Positions 25,341 through 33,855 of a stretch of DNA of 64,000 nt are shown here, piece by piece. The translations under genes were made by a program, and so were the position numbers. Origin of the DNA: Cellulophaga omnivescoria (GTDB taxonomy: Bacteria > Bacteroidota > Bacteroidia > Flavobacteriales > Flavobacteriaceae); NCBI RefSeq assembly GCF_001999725.1, contig NZ_MDDP01000034.1, positions 108,789-172,788 of the forward strand, read 5' to 3'. The notes beneath the pieces are model-generated. The model worked only from the letters and a program-made list of their open reading frames with translations, searched no databases and had not been told where the DNA came from. How positions within the stretch are numbered: position 1 is the first letter of the stretch; each line of letters starts with the position of its first letter.

Positions 25341-27773
25341 CTATTCTGTTCGTAAGCTTTTTACTGGGTTAGCAATTGCAGATTTTATAGACTGAAAACC
25401 AACAGTTACAATTGTTATGAAAAATGCAAAACCACCTGCTATTAAAAACACCCACCATTTAATTTCTATTTTATAGGTAAAATCTTGCAACCAGTTTTGC
25501 ATAAAGTAATAAGCTATAGGAGCTGCAATTACAAATGCAACCAATACCAGCTTTAAAAAATCTTTAGTAAGTAGCTGTATCACAGAATTTACACTAGCAC
25601 CTAAAACTTTACGTATCCCTATTTCTTTCTTCTTTTGTTCTGCAACGTAAGACACCAAGCCAAATAATCCCAAACAACTAATTAAAATGGCTAAAATGGT
25701 AAATACTATAGATATTTTAGATAATTTTTGTTCTTCTGCGTATAACTTTTCGGTTTCTTTATCTACAAAAACATACTCAAATGGTGCGTACGGATTCACT
25801 TTTTTCCAACTAGCCTCTAACTCTTTTAACAGCACTTTTAAATTGTTGGTTTCTAACTTAGCAACTATCCAATCTGGTTCTGTTTCACTATATATAAGCA
25901 TAGGAGAAATTGCTTGTTTAAAATCTTCAAAATGAAAATTCTCTGTTACACCTACTACTTCATATTCTTCTGTTTCACTACCATAACTACTTATAATTTT
26001 TGCTGCTAAGGCGTTTTCTATATCAATATTAAAAGCATTTAGCGTTGCCATATTTACCAATATACCTGTAGAGTCTGTTGCTCTAAGCTTACGACCTTTA
26101 ATAATTTTAGTGCCAATTGTTTCTAAATAATTAGGAGTAATACCATTGTAATATACAGAAGTTAGGTTATCATCATCCTGACTAGGTAAACGCATTGCCA
26201 AATCGCCCATAATAGATCTAGATGGATAATTGTTACTCCCTGTAACAGAACTAACACCAGGTACTCCTTGTAACTGTGATTGTATGGCACTATAGTTTTG
26301 TTGTAATTCTTGGGTTCCTAAACGTATTGCTAACAAATTGTCTTTGTTAAAGCCTAAATCTTTTTGCTTGGCAAACTTTAGTTGTTGTGATACTATTATA
26401 ACACTTACTGTTAAAACTATTGATACTACAAACTGAAAAACAACCAAACCACGCCTTAACAAACCATTGTTAGATTGTAGTTCTGTTGCCCCTTTTAGCA
26501 CTTTAGACGGTTTAAATGAAGACAATACCAATGCCGGATAAACACCTGCTATTAAGCCTGTTAAAAAGCCCATAGACCCCAACAACAATAAAATTTTAAG
26601 GTTTAATATATGTTCTGGCTCTATGTTGCCACCTGTTAATACATTAGCAACCGGAAGCAATAATAAAACTATAGGTATACTAATAAATACTGCTAAAAAT
26701 GCAATTAAAATAGACTCACTTAAAAATTGCTGTACCAATGAGCTTTTTTGCGCTCCAATGGCTTTTCTAACACCTATTTCTTTTGCTCTTTTACTAGCTC
26801 TGGCTGTACTTAAATTTATAAAATTTACACAGGCAACTAGTTGTACTATAAAGGCTAAAAATAGTAAGGCATACAAATATTCAATGTTAGAAACTTCTTC
26901 AATTTGCTTATCTATTCCTTTAGAGTGTAAATGAATATCTGTAACAGATTGTAGTAACAATTTTTTATCAAAACCCATATCAGCTAAATCGTTTCCTCCA
27001 CGATCTAACATAAACTGTGGCAACTTTTTTTCTAAACTAGCCTTACTAACATTGGCACCAAGTTTAATATAAGTATATGCAAAGTTTTGTGTTGCAAAAT
27101 TAGTTATGTTATTAGCATATTCGCCAATACCAGGCGAGTTCATGCACAGTATGTAATTAGGATTTAAGTGAGTTGGGTTAGCTGGTTCATTAAAAACTCC
27201 AGTAATGGTTGCATTAAATTGATCTTCTCCTGCACCAATAACCAATGTTTTATTTATAATTTGATTTTCATTTTTAAATAATTTTGAAGCTAATTTTTTA
27301 GATAAAACAATACTATTTGGCTTTTCTAAGGCTGTGGCTAAATTACCTTCTGCAGCTGTATAATTAAAAAATTTAAAAAAAGTAGAATCGGCTACATACC
27401 CCTTACTCTCATAATAACTTTGGTTGTTTTTGGGGTTACGAATAAGCGCTTCTTCTCCAGAACCAAAATAAACAACTCTACAAGCATCTACCACCTCAGG
27501 AAAATCTTCTTTTAAAGCAAAAGCTATTGGCGGACTACTTGTAGCTACGTCTGCATTTATACTGTTATTGCCTTTTGTTTTTATTTTAGTACGTATTCTG
27601 TATACAGAAGCAACATCGTTATGGTGCGTATCATACCCAAATTGTGCGTTAACATAAGATATTATAATTAAGCAACATATTGTACCTACGGTAAGGCTAA
27701 GAATATTTATACCTGTTTGTAACGGATTTTTTTTAAGACTACGCCACGCTATTTTTAATTGATTTTTAAACAT
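25341..27773 (-). CDS. MacB/FtsX-type ABC permease 2 of the export locus
   Basis: 810 residues: FINLSTARASKRAKEIGVRK near residue 315, VAEQKKKEIGIRKVLGASVN near residue 715, and NPVKSLRTE at the end. It is the last gene of the first predicted unit, 29 bp after permease 1. The last 30 or so bases, encoding the NPVKSLRTE tail, are nearly identical in DNA to those of permeases 1 and 3, which could allow recombination between copies. Confidence 0.93.
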   Translation of the reverse strand: MFKNQLKIAWRSLKKNPLQTGINILSLTVGTICCLIIISYVNAQFGYDTHHNDVASVYRIRTKIKTKGNNSINADVATSSPPIAFALKEDFPEVVDACRVVYFGSGEEALIRNPKNNQSYYESKGYVADSTFFKFFNYTAAEGNLATALEKPNSIVLSKKLASKLFKNENQIINKTLVIGAGEDQFNATITGVFNEPANPTHLNPNYILCMNSPGIGEYANNITNFATQNFAYTYIKLGANVSKASLEKKLPQFMLDRGGNDLADMGFDKKLLLQSVTDIHLHSKGIDKQIEEVSNIEYLYALLFLAFIVQLVACVNFINLSTARASKRAKEIGVRKAIGAQKSSLVQQFLSESILIAFLAVFISIPIVLLLLPVANVLTGGNIEPEHILNLKILLLLGSMGFLTGLIAGVYPALVLSSFKPSKVLKGATELQSNNGLLRRGLVVFQFVVSIVLTVSVIIVSQQLKFAKQKDLGFNKDNLLAIRLGTQELQQNYSAIQSQLQGVPGVSSVTGSNNYPSRSIMGDLAMRLPSQDDDNLTSVYYNGITPNYLETIGTKIIKGRKLRATDSTGILVNMATLNAFNIDIENALAAKIISSYGSETEEYEVVGVTENFHFEDFKQAISPMLIYSETEPDWIVAKLETNNLKVLLKELEASWKKVNPYAPFEYVFVDKETEKLYAEEQKLSKISIVFTILAILISCLGLFGLVSYVAEQKKKEIGIRKVLGASVNSVIQLLTKDFLKLVLVAFVIAAPIAYYFMQNWLQDFTYKIEIKWWVFLIAGGFAFFITIVTVGFQSIKSAIANPVKSLRTE

Positions 27774-27802
27774 AACTTTTTATTTTTTTGATTGATGATT
27801 TT

Positions 27803-30160
27803 TTACTCTGTTCGTAAGCTTTTTACAGGGTTATTTACAGCTGCTTTTATTGCCTGAAAACTTACAGTTAGCATAGCAATTGTAATGGCCCCTAAGCCTG
27901 CCAAAGCAAACATCCACCATTGTATATTTATGCGGTAAGCATAACTTTGTAACCAGCTAGACATTGCCCACCAAGCCAGCGGTATGGCTATAGCAATAGA
28001 CAATAGTACTAGCCTAATAAAATCTTTAGAAAGTAGGTTTACTATATTAGCTACGCTAGCACCTAAAACTTTACGCACACCAATTTCTTTACTTCTTTGT
28101 TCTGATGTGTATGCTGCTAAACCAAATAAACCCAAACACGAAATAAGTATAGCTAATATTGCAAACAGTTTAGATAATGTACCTACCAACATTTCACTTT
28201 TAAACTTTTGGTTAAACGCATCGTCTACAAACTCATACTCAAACGGAAAAGCTGCATTGTGTTTTTGCATAACACTTGCCATTGCCGCTATTGCCTTTTT
28301 AGTGTCTGCAGTTTTAGCAATACGCACATACATATATTGCGCCTCTGTAGGTGCATTAAGAAAAATTACAGGATCGCTCTTCCCGTACATATCACCATAT
28401 AAAAAGTCTTTAACTACACCAACAACATTGTATTTATCTTCTCCAAAATAAATGCTTTTACCTACTGCCGAAACAGGATCTATAAGTTTTGCAAATGACT
28501 CTGTTATTATAAAATTTACGCTGTCTATATCTTGATTTTCTTTAAAATTTCTACCATCAATAATTTCCATTCCTGCAGTAGATAGAAAATCTGAATTTAT
28601 GTATCTAAATGATATAAGCATTTCACTATTTTCATCTGCCATACCAGACCAAGTTGCTCCAGACCCGTTATTACCAATAGATAAAGTATTGTAGCTATTT
28701 AAACCTACATTGCTTATGAACCCTGTAGCTTTCATATCTTGTTTTATAGCGGTATAATTTTTAACCATATCACCTCTTACGTGCATAGTTACAAGGTTAG
28801 ATTTGTTGTAGCCTAACTGTCTGTTTTTTACGTGTTGTACTTGCTTATACACCACTATAGTGCAAATTATTAATATGATGGATGCTGCAAACTGGGTTAC
28901 AACCAATCCTTTTCTAATAAAAACAGATCCTTTTTGATTGCTACTTATACCCTTTAAAACAGTTACTGGCAAAAATGAAGACAAATAAAATGCCGGATAG
29001 CAACCTGCAAAAACACCACAAAAAACAGTTATACCAAGTAAAACCAACCAATGTAAAGGGTTAGCTAACCCCATTACCAATTGTTTTTCTATTATGATAT
29101 TAAACTGCGGCAACACCAAAAATATAAGCAGTACGCTTACCAATGTAGCAATTGTAGATATGACTAAAGATTCTGCTACAAACTGAAAAATTAAGCGTTT
29201 ACGACCAGCACCTAAAACTTTACGCACACCAACCTCGTTAGCTCTTTTTGCACTGCGTGCCGTAGAAAGATTCATAAAATTAATACAGGCAATTACTAAA
29301 ATAATCCAAGCAATTACAGAGAATAAATTTACATACACTATTCTGCCTCCTACTTGTACACCACCTTCAAAATTATCACGTAAACGCCAATCTAGCATAC
29401 TATGCATAAAAGCATAGGTATCACTATCTTCTGCTTTAGTTTGCAAAAACTTTTTTACGGTAGTATTTACAACAGCCGCATCTGCATTTTTGGTAAGTTG
29501 TATATAAGTTTCTACCGAGTTATTTTCCCACTCTTGTAAATACTCTTTATCCTTTGCATATGGCTCAAAAGGAGCCAGCCAATTAAACTTTACGGTAACA
29601 TTTTCTGGAAAATCTTCTACAACGCCAGTTACCGTATAGGTTGTTGTTTGGTCTACTTTTAAAACTCTGCCTACTGCATTATTACCTTCACCAAAAAATT
29701 GTGATGCCGTTTCATTAGTAAGTATTACTGCATCTGTACTGCTAAAGGCCGTTTGTACATTACCTTGTATAAATTTTAAACTAAATATGTTTATAAAGTC
29801 GATATCTGCGTAATATCCCTTTTTGTAAAACGATTTTTCATCAATGGTAAAAAGATGCTCTTCATCCCTAACTCTTGTTGCATTTACTATGCCTGGCACT
29901 TCTTTTTTTAAAGCTTCTGCCAAAGGTCCCGGTGTAGAGCTAAATGTACGCCACTCACCATTATACTGTTGATTTGTTGGCAAATAATACACCTGTTCTT
30001 TATTAGGAAAAATGGCGTCGTAGTTTACCTCATCTTCTACCCATAAAAAAATAAGACTGGCGCAGGTAATGCCCATTGCTAACCCAAAAATATTAAGAAA
30101 ACTATAGCCTTTATTTTTTAATAGACTCCTAAACGCAATTTTAAAATAATTTTTGAACAT
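27803..30160 (-). CDS. MacB/FtsX-type ABC permease 1 of the export locus
   Basis: 785 residues, the shortest of the six, with FMNLSTARSAKRANEVGVRK near residue 290, TSEQRSKEIGVRKVLGASVA near residue 690, and NPVKSLRTE at the end. It lies 52 bp after the first ATPase gene. The leader holds two ATCAATCAAAA-type motifs. As the permease closest to the ATPase, HlyD and TolC genes it is the most likely core permease. Confidence 0.93.
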   Translation of the reverse strand: MFKNYFKIAFRSLLKNKGYSFLNIFGLAMGITCASLIFLWVEDEVNYDAIFPNKEQVYYLPTNQQYNGEWRTFSSTPGPLAEALKKEVPGIVNATRVRDEEHLFTIDEKSFYKKGYYADIDFINIFSLKFIQGNVQTAFSSTDAVILTNETASQFFGEGNNAVGRVLKVDQTTTYTVTGVVEDFPENVTVKFNWLAPFEPYAKDKEYLQEWENNSVETYIQLTKNADAAVVNTTVKKFLQTKAEDSDTYAFMHSMLDWRLRDNFEGGVQVGGRIVYVNLFSVIAWIILVIACINFMNLSTARSAKRANEVGVRKVLGAGRKRLIFQFVAESLVISTIATLVSVLLIFLVLPQFNIIIEKQLVMGLANPLHWLVLLGITVFCGVFAGCYPAFYLSSFLPVTVLKGISSNQKGSVFIRKGLVVTQFAASIILIICTIVVYKQVQHVKNRQLGYNKSNLVTMHVRGDMVKNYTAIKQDMKATGFISNVGLNSYNTLSIGNNGSGATWSGMADENSEMLISFRYINSDFLSTAGMEIIDGRNFKENQDIDSVNFIITESFAKLIDPVSAVGKSIYFGEDKYNVVGVVKDFLYGDMYGKSDPVIFLNAPTEAQYMYVRIAKTADTKKAIAAMASVMQKHNAAFPFEYEFVDDAFNQKFKSEMLVGTLSKLFAILAILISCLGLFGLAAYTSEQRSKEIGVRKVLGASVANIVNLLSKDFIRLVLLSIAIAIPLAWWAMSSWLQSYAYRINIQWWMFALAGLGAITIAMLTVSFQAIKAAVNNPVKSLRTE

Positions 30161-30212
30161 GGTGATTGGCTATTTTGATTGATTGATGATTTTGATTGAT
30201 GATGAACTCTAC

Positions 30213-30914
30213 TTATTTTGAAGCTACTGCCTCAAAAGGTTTGTTGTGACTTTCTGTAACTATTTGGCCGTCAAAAAGGTTTACTACCCTGTGCGCGTAA
30301 TGCGAGTCTCTGTCTGAGTGTGTTACCATTACTATAGTTGTGCCTTCTTGGTTTAACTCGGTTAACAGGTTCATTACCTCTATTCCGTTTTTAGAGTCTA
30401 GGTTACCTGTTGGCTCATCTGCAAGTATTAGTTTTGGGTTTGTAACTACTGCTCTGGCAATGGCTACACGTTGTTGCTGTCCTCCAGATAATTGCTGCGG
30501 AAAGTGTTTTTCTCTGTGTGCAATTTTCATACGCTCTAAAACTTCTCTTACTTTTTGTTTGCGCTCTGCCTTGTTCATTTTTAAATAGATAAGTGGTAGC
30601 TCTACGTTTTCAAAAACCGTAAGTTCATCTATTAAATTAAAGCTCTGAAAAACAAAACCTAAGTTGCCTTTGCGCAAACCGGTACGTTGGTTTTCTTTTA
30701 AGCCTCCTACTTCATGGCCTGCAAATTGGTAACTACCTTCTGACGGGTTGTCTAACATACCTATTATATTTAGTAAGGTAGATTTGCCACAACCTGATGG
30801 CCCCATTATGGCAACAAACTCTCCTTGACCCACATTTAGGTTTACACTGTTTAGCGCAAGGGTTTCTACTTCTTCTGTTCTAAAACTTTTTTTAAGGTCT
30901 TTAATTTGTATCAT
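30213..30914 (-). CDS. ABC transporter ATP-binding protein (MacB/LolD type), first ATPase of the export locus
   Basis: 233 residues with a full set of motifs: Walker A GPSGCGKSTLLNIIG, Q-loop FVFQSFNLIDE, signature LSGGQQQRVAIARA, Walker B LILADEPTGNLD, switch His VTHSDRDSH. It belongs to the MacB/LolD group. Unlike the second ATPase of the locus its signature region is canonical. It lies in unit 1, separated from HlyD by a transcribed repeat element (30948-31030). Confidence 0.95.
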   Translation of the reverse strand: MIQIKDLKKSFRTEEVETLALNSVNLNVGQGEFVAIMGPSGCGKSTLLNIIGMLDNPSEGSYQFAGHEVGGLKENQRTGLRKGNLGFVFQSFNLIDELTVFENVELPLIYLKMNKAERKQKVREVLERMKIAHREKHFPQQLSGGQQQRVAIARAVVTNPKLILADEPTGNLDSKNGIEVMNLLTELNQEGTTIVMVTHSDRDSHYAHRVVNLFDGQIVTESHNKPFEAVASK

Positions 30915-30947
30915 TTTGTTGATTGATTTTTTTTATGTGATTATATC

Positions 30948-31030
30948 TTGTGTTAGGGATTGTAGTGTAAATCCTTTTTTATTTTTTTAAAAAAAGATTG
31001 CAACGTAAAGCCCGCCCGAAGGGAACACCC
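30948..31030 (-). repeat. 83-bp dispersed palindromic repeat, copy 1
   Basis: Matches copy 2 (40278-40360) at 74 of 83 positions with no gap. It contains an AATCC-T6/A7-GATT inverted repeat in the middle and short terminal arms TTGTGTT and AACACCC. It abuts the HlyD stop codon, inside a predicted operon, so it is probably transcribed. I recall similar elements recurring in flavobacterial genomes but cannot verify this here. Confidence 0.8.
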
Positions 31031-32280
31031 TATTTTAAAACTATTTTTTCTGCCTCTCCAAATGTGTCATAATTAGAGGTTATTACTTTTTCACCAGCTT
31101 GCAACCCTTCTAGAACTTCGTAATATTTAGAGTTTTGCTTTCCTATTCTTATGTTACGTTTTAATGCCTCTGTACCATCTGGGTTTACTACAAAAATCCA
31201 CTGGCCACCTGTACTTTGGAAAAAACTACCTTTAGATATTAAAAGCGCATCTGATGAGGCTCCTAATTGTAGTTTTACATTAAAACTTTGTCCTGCACGT
31301 ATATTTTCTGGTTTTTCTGCTGTAAAAACTAAATCTACTTTAAACTTACCACCACGAACCTCTGGGTACACTTTACGTAAACGTAAGTTGTATGTTTTGC
31401 CGTTGCGCTCAAAAGAGGCGTTTAAATCTCTTTTTACACGGTCTATATAATGCTCGTCTATTTCTGCTTCTATTTTATAATCTGTTAGCACGTTTATTTG
31501 TCCTATACGCTGACCTTGATTTATGCTTTGCCCTATTTCTGCATCTAAAAACCCTAGTTGACCATCTGCTGGCGCACGTACATTTAAATGGTCTAAACGC
31601 TCATAAACCATAGATAAAGTTTTTTGCATTCTGTTTAAATCTGTATCTAAACCAGCCAATGAGGTTTTTCTCATTTTATCATCTTGCTCTGTTTGTATTT
31701 TTACTATGTTGTGCTGCTTTAAAGATAATTCGTAATTTTCTTTTGCAGTTAAAAAAGCCTCTTTAGAGATTAATTCGTCCTTATATAGTTCTTGGTTTTG
31801 CTCGTAATTACGTTTTAAACGTGTTAGCTCGTAAGATGCTGTAGCTAAAGATTTACGCCCTTCTACTTGCCTAGAGTCAAAGGTTAATTTGGTAGATCTT
31901 AAATCGTTTTGCTTTAGTGCTAAGTTACTTTCACTAGCTAAAATTTGCTCGTAAAGGTTACTGTTTTCTAGTTTTAAAATAATGTCTCCTTTTTTAACCA
32001 TTGCACCTTCTTCTATCAGTTTTTCGGTTACTCTACCACCTTCATAAGCATCCATATAAATAGTTGCTATTGGTGCTGCGCTACCGTTAATGGTTATGTA
32101 ATCATCAAACTTACCCTGCGTAACCTCACTAATAGATAATTTGTCTTTTTCTGTTCTAAACGTAGCTACAGAACTACTGCCTATTAATTTATATGCTGCA
32201 AAAGCTACTACTAGCCCAATTGCAATGTATGCGTAGTGTTTTGGGCGTAATCCTTTTTTCTTTTCTAGTTGAATATCCAT
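31030..32280 (-). CDS. HlyD/MacA-type periplasmic adaptor of the export locus
   Basis: 416 residues with an N-terminal membrane anchor (YAYIAIGLVVAFAAYKLIG), a biotinyl-lipoyl-like half (GGRVTEKLIEEGAMVKKGDI), a long coiled-coil hairpin (about residues 105-225), and then beta-barrel and membrane-proximal domains (VRAPADGQLGFLDAEIGQSI, GQSFNVKLQLG). It would link the inner-membrane permease to the TolC-type channel encoded 14 bp upstream. The stop codon is TAG, directly followed by a repeat element. Confidence 0.93.
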   Translation of the reverse strand: MDIQLEKKKGLRPKHYAYIAIGLVVAFAAYKLIGSSSVATFRTEKDKLSISEVTQGKFDDYITINGSAAPIATIYMDAYEGGRVTEKLIEEGAMVKKGDIILKLENSNLYEQILASESNLALKQNDLRSTKLTFDSRQVEGRKSLATASYELTRLKRNYEQNQELYKDELISKEAFLTAKENYELSLKQHNIVKIQTEQDDKMRKTSLAGLDTDLNRMQKTLSMVYERLDHLNVRAPADGQLGFLDAEIGQSINQGQRIGQINVLTDYKIEAEIDEHYIDRVKRDLNASFERNGKTYNLRLRKVYPEVRGGKFKVDLVFTAEKPENIRAGQSFNVKLQLGASSDALLISKGSFFQSTGGQWIFVVNPDGTEALKRNIRIGKQNSKYYEVLEGLQAGEKVITSNYDTFGEAEKIVLK

Positions 32281-32294
32281 CTATATTGTTCTTA

Positions 32295-33641
32295 TTAGTT
32301 GATGTTAAATACTGGTAATCCGTTGTAAAAATCTAATGTACTTTGGTTTACTTTTAATCTTATTTGTACTTGTAAATTCTCGTTTTGTGCTGTGGTATAT
32401 AGTACTTTTGCTTGGTATAGTTCTACCGCAGAAATCATTTCCTTTTCGTACCTTTTTTGTGCTATTGAAAAACTTAGTTCTTGCGCTTTTAATTTTTTTA
32501 AACTTTGTAAATTTTCTACTTCTAAAGCATTTTTTTCTTGTACCAATTGTTGTATTAATTTGTACAATTCTTGCTCTTGTATTTTTAAATTATTTTCTGC
32601 CTGTTGCAACGCTATTTTTTGTTGTTTAATTTCTGATCTACCAGACCATTTGTTACTAATAGGAATGTTCATAGACAAACCTATAGACCTAGATGCGTTG
32701 TCTCTTATTTGATTTTTAAATGATATTATCTCGTTTGTTATTTCGTCTGTATTAGTCTCATAATAACCTGTGCCATAGCCAGCAAATAAAGATAATGATG
32801 GGTATAAGCTTCCTCTAGCAATAGCTACTTGTTTTTGTGCAGCCTTTACCTTTAATTGCCCTGCTTTTATACTAGGCAAAAATGTTTGTGCCTTTGTATA
32901 CACACTATTAGTTTGTAATGTAGCATCGGTTTCCTTTTTAAGGTCTAAGGCATTTGCTTTTAAGGTTATGGTAGACACGTTTTCTAAATTCATTTCTTGA
33001 ATTAAATTTAGTTTTGCAGCAGCCAATTGGTTTTCTGCTTGTGTTGCAGCTAACTTATCTGTTAATAAAACAGATTCTGCCTCGTACAAATCTGCTTTAG
33101 CAATTAAACCTAACTCCAATTGTTTTTTTACAAATGCATAATTGGTATCTGATATACTTACTTGCTCTTTGGCAATTTCTAAGGCTCCTTCAAAAAAACG
33201 AATGTCATAAAAGGCAGACATTACCCTAAATGCTAACAAGTATTTTTGTTGCTGTGCATCTTGTTGCACTGCTTTGTAAATATACTTTGTTGCTTTAATA
33301 CTATTTATTCTCTGAAAACCTCTAAAAATATCTAAAGAAGAATTTAAATTATAATTGTTAGAGAAAAAATCTGTGTCTATGATATTATTGTTATTTGGAT
33401 CTACAGACCTACCATACCTAATATCATAACTTGCAGAACCATTTATAATTGGCAGCAAATTACGTACGGCTTGCTTGTGTGTTTCTTTGCTAGATGCAAC
33501 CGTATACTCCTGATTTTTTAATTCTAAATTATGCGTTATAGCATAGTTTATACACTCATCTAAAGACCAGCTTTGTTGTGCACTACTTGGTAAGCTTACC
33601 AAGAGTACCAAAAATAGAATATGTTTAATTTTTACGTTCAT
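32295..33641 (-). CDS. TolC-family outer membrane efflux protein
   Basis: 448 residues with a signal peptide (ILFLVLLVSLPSSAQQ) and the two repeats of the OEP family: WSLDECINYAITHNLELKNQ with a long helical region, and a second half (VAIARGSLYPSLSLFAGYG, LNIPISN-type strands). It should form the trimeric outer-membrane channel of the exporter. It is the first gene of unit 1, behind a sigma-54-type promoter, and divergent from the response regulator gene. Confidence 0.94.
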   Translation of the reverse strand: MNVKIKHILFLVLLVSLPSSAQQSWSLDECINYAITHNLELKNQEYTVASSKETHKQAVRNLLPIINGSASYDIRYGRSVDPNNNNIIDTDFFSNNYNLNSSLDIFRGFQRINSIKATKYIYKAVQQDAQQQKYLLAFRVMSAFYDIRFFEGALEIAKEQVSISDTNYAFVKKQLELGLIAKADLYEAESVLLTDKLAATQAENQLAAAKLNLIQEMNLENVSTITLKANALDLKKETDATLQTNSVYTKAQTFLPSIKAGQLKVKAAQKQVAIARGSLYPSLSLFAGYGTGYYETNTDEITNEIISFKNQIRDNASRSIGLSMNIPISNKWSGRSEIKQQKIALQQAENNLKIQEQELYKLIQQLVQEKNALEVENLQSLKKLKAQELSFSIAQKRYEKEMISAVELYQAKVLYTTAQNENLQVQIRLKVNQSTLDFYNGLPVFNIN

Positions 33642-33664
33642 AACTTTTATTGTGTGCCAAAACT

Positions 33665-33686
33665 AAAACCATTGTTGTGCCAAAAA
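33665..33686 (-). promoter_or_regulatory. Sigma-54-type promoter of unit 1
   Basis: On the minus strand TTTTTGGCACAACAATGG, with -24 GG at 33681-33680 and a weak -12 that keeps the G at the 12-bp offset. The -12 half alone would not be convincing, but the distance to the paired enhancer (65 bp) equals that of the other two units. Confidence 0.6.
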
Positions 33687-33745
33687 CATAAATACCTAAA
33701 AAACAAGCGTTTAAAAACAAAACTAATGCCCAAGGAAAATGTAAG

Positions 33746-33784
33746 TGTAAAATATATATACAAATAATGTCTAATTTTTTTACA
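33746..33784. promoter_or_regulatory. Paired enhancer (UAS) between tolC and the regulator gene
   Basis: Site 1 TGTAAAATATATATACA (33746-33762) and site 2 TGTCTAATTTTTTTACA (33768-33784) are 22 bp apart start to start. Site 1 begins 65 bp upstream of the tolC -24 GG. Because it lies in the divergent gap it may also control the regulator gene itself. Confidence 0.75.
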
Positions 33785-33855
33785 CATTTAATATTGTAAT
33801 ATATATCATTTGTAGTTTTATTGCATAAACCTTCCTCAACCCAAACAACTTTATA

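Noticed and set aside
30948..31030. tRNA-like or mobile element reading of the 83-bp repeat
   Set aside because: There is no T-arm, cloverleaf or open reading frame, and no target-site duplication is visible at either copy.
33654..33660. Second TGGCAC before tolC as another sigma-54 promoter
   Set aside because: It is only about 17 bp from the tolC ATG and has no G at the -12 offset; the copy at 33677-33682 fits the enhancer distance.
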